This document shows positions 5,888-6,150 of a DNA stretch of 6,150 bases, piece by piece. Origin of the DNA: Candidatus Phycorickettsia trachydisci (lineage in GTDB: Bacteria > Pseudomonadota > Alphaproteobacteria > Rickettsiales > Rickettsiaceae); NCBI GenBank assembly GCA_945875085.1, contig CAMCJU010000056.1, forward strand, positions 1 through 6,150. Direction: 5' to 3'. Within the stretch, counting starts at the first letter, position 1. Every line of letters begins with the position of its first letter. The translations under genes were made by a program, and so were the position numbers. The notes beneath the pieces are model-generated. The model did not search any database. It saw only the letters and a list, made by a program, of their open reading frames with translations, and was not told the DNA's origin.

Positions 5888-6150
5888 ATTTGTCAACTCA
5901 TTCATAGATGCTATATTCGCCGCTACTAACAATTTATATTTAATTGCAAAATGATTGGTTGCCGTTGCAACTTTCATAACCTCTAACTTACAAAATGCTA
6001 CAATTGAAGCAAATATATGGTTTGCTTGAGATCTCATCTTCTTTGTTGGAGACTTTGCCAAGCTTGCGTTTTCTTTTATAGATTTGTGATATTCTTCAAT
6101 TTTCCATCGTTTTTGATAGATTTGATACAAGTAGGCAGCATCATATTCTG
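5861..6150 (-). CDS. IS4-family DDE transposase, C-terminal part (5' end outside window)
   Basis: The reading frame is open from the right edge to TAA at 5863-5861, giving about 95 residues. It carries the IS4 signature Y-x2-R-x3-E-x6-K within YQKRWKIEEYHKSIK: Tyr at 6118-6116, Arg at 6109-6107, Glu at 6097-6095 and Lys at 6076-6074. This Glu is the last acid of the DDE catalytic triad. The residues just upstream (EYDAAYLYQI) are in frame, so the TTG at 6130-6128 is not the true start. Downstream motifs NASLAKSPT and NHIFASIVAFCKLE are typical of this transposase group in my memory. No internal stop is visible, so the 3' end looks intact; whether the whole gene is active cannot be judged here. 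Confidence 0.85.
   Translation of the reverse strand, partial: EYDAAYLYQIYQKRWKIEEYHKSIKENASLAKSPTKKMRSQANHIFASIVAFCKLEVMKVATATNHFAIKYKLLVAANIASMNELTNLRKNNVFA

Larger units (their letters stand above)
5856..6150 (-). mobile_element. IS4-family insertion sequence, partial (one end)
   Basis: One end of an insertion sequence enters from the right edge. The boundary with the comEC remnant is placed near 5856, because the comEC-like frame meets a stop there and the transposase stop codon is at 5863-5861, only a few bases away. The exact tip, its terminal inverted repeat and any target-site duplication cannot be fixed, because the other end is outside the window. Confidence 0.6.

Noticed and set aside
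1..6150. CRISPR arrays, tRNA or rRNA genes, riboswitches, toxin-antitoxin pairs
   Set aside because: No regular direct-repeat array, no cloverleaf or rRNA-like stretch and no fitting small gene pair were seen on reading the window.

Overview
The window is AT-rich and looks like part of an alphaproteobacterial genome of the Rickettsiales type. The evidence is a large OmpA/OmpB/Sca-like autotransporter, a DUF3576 exported protein, an alphaproteobacterial-type ComEC C-terminus, long AT-rich spacers with hardly any Shine-Dalgarno sequences, and an IS4-family transposase sitting in a broken gene. The organism assignment is inferred from protein style and was not checked by a database search.

Layout: (1) 2-3034 (+) holds the 3' part of an autotransporter: about 610 residues of beta-rich passenger, an alpha-helical linker and a complete C-terminal beta-barrel. 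Its reading frame is open at the left edge, so the true start lies outside. (2) 3035-3118 is a short convergent spacer with a hairpin that may end transcription. (3) 3119-3646 (-) encodes a small exported DUF3576 protein. (4) 3647-3759 is a divergent control region. It has a near-consensus sigma70 promoter on the minus strand whose -35 box overlaps a perfect 12-bp palindrome, flanked by an 8-bp direct repeat. (5) 3760-4461 (+) encodes PgeF (YfiH/laccase-domain family). (6) 4470-5195 (-) encodes a PlsC-like lysophospholipid acyltransferase. It is tail-to-tail with pgeF, with 8 bp between the stop codons, and has its own extended -10 promoter. (7) 5289-5855 (-) is the 3' end of a comEC-like gene without its 5' part. 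(8) From about 5856 to the right edge (-) is the 3' end of an IS4-family element, with a perfect inverted repeat over the transposase stop codon.

The genes do not form one operon or pathway. Most concern the cell envelope: a surface adhesin-like autotransporter, an exported small protein, a peptidoglycan-quality enzyme and phospholipid synthesis. The right end records genome decay, in that an insertion sequence abuts and probably inactivated a DNA-uptake channel gene. I see no tRNA, rRNA, CRISPR array, toxin-antitoxin pair or clearly new multi-gene system. The best leads are the comEC/IS junction and the palindromic control region at 3687-3726.
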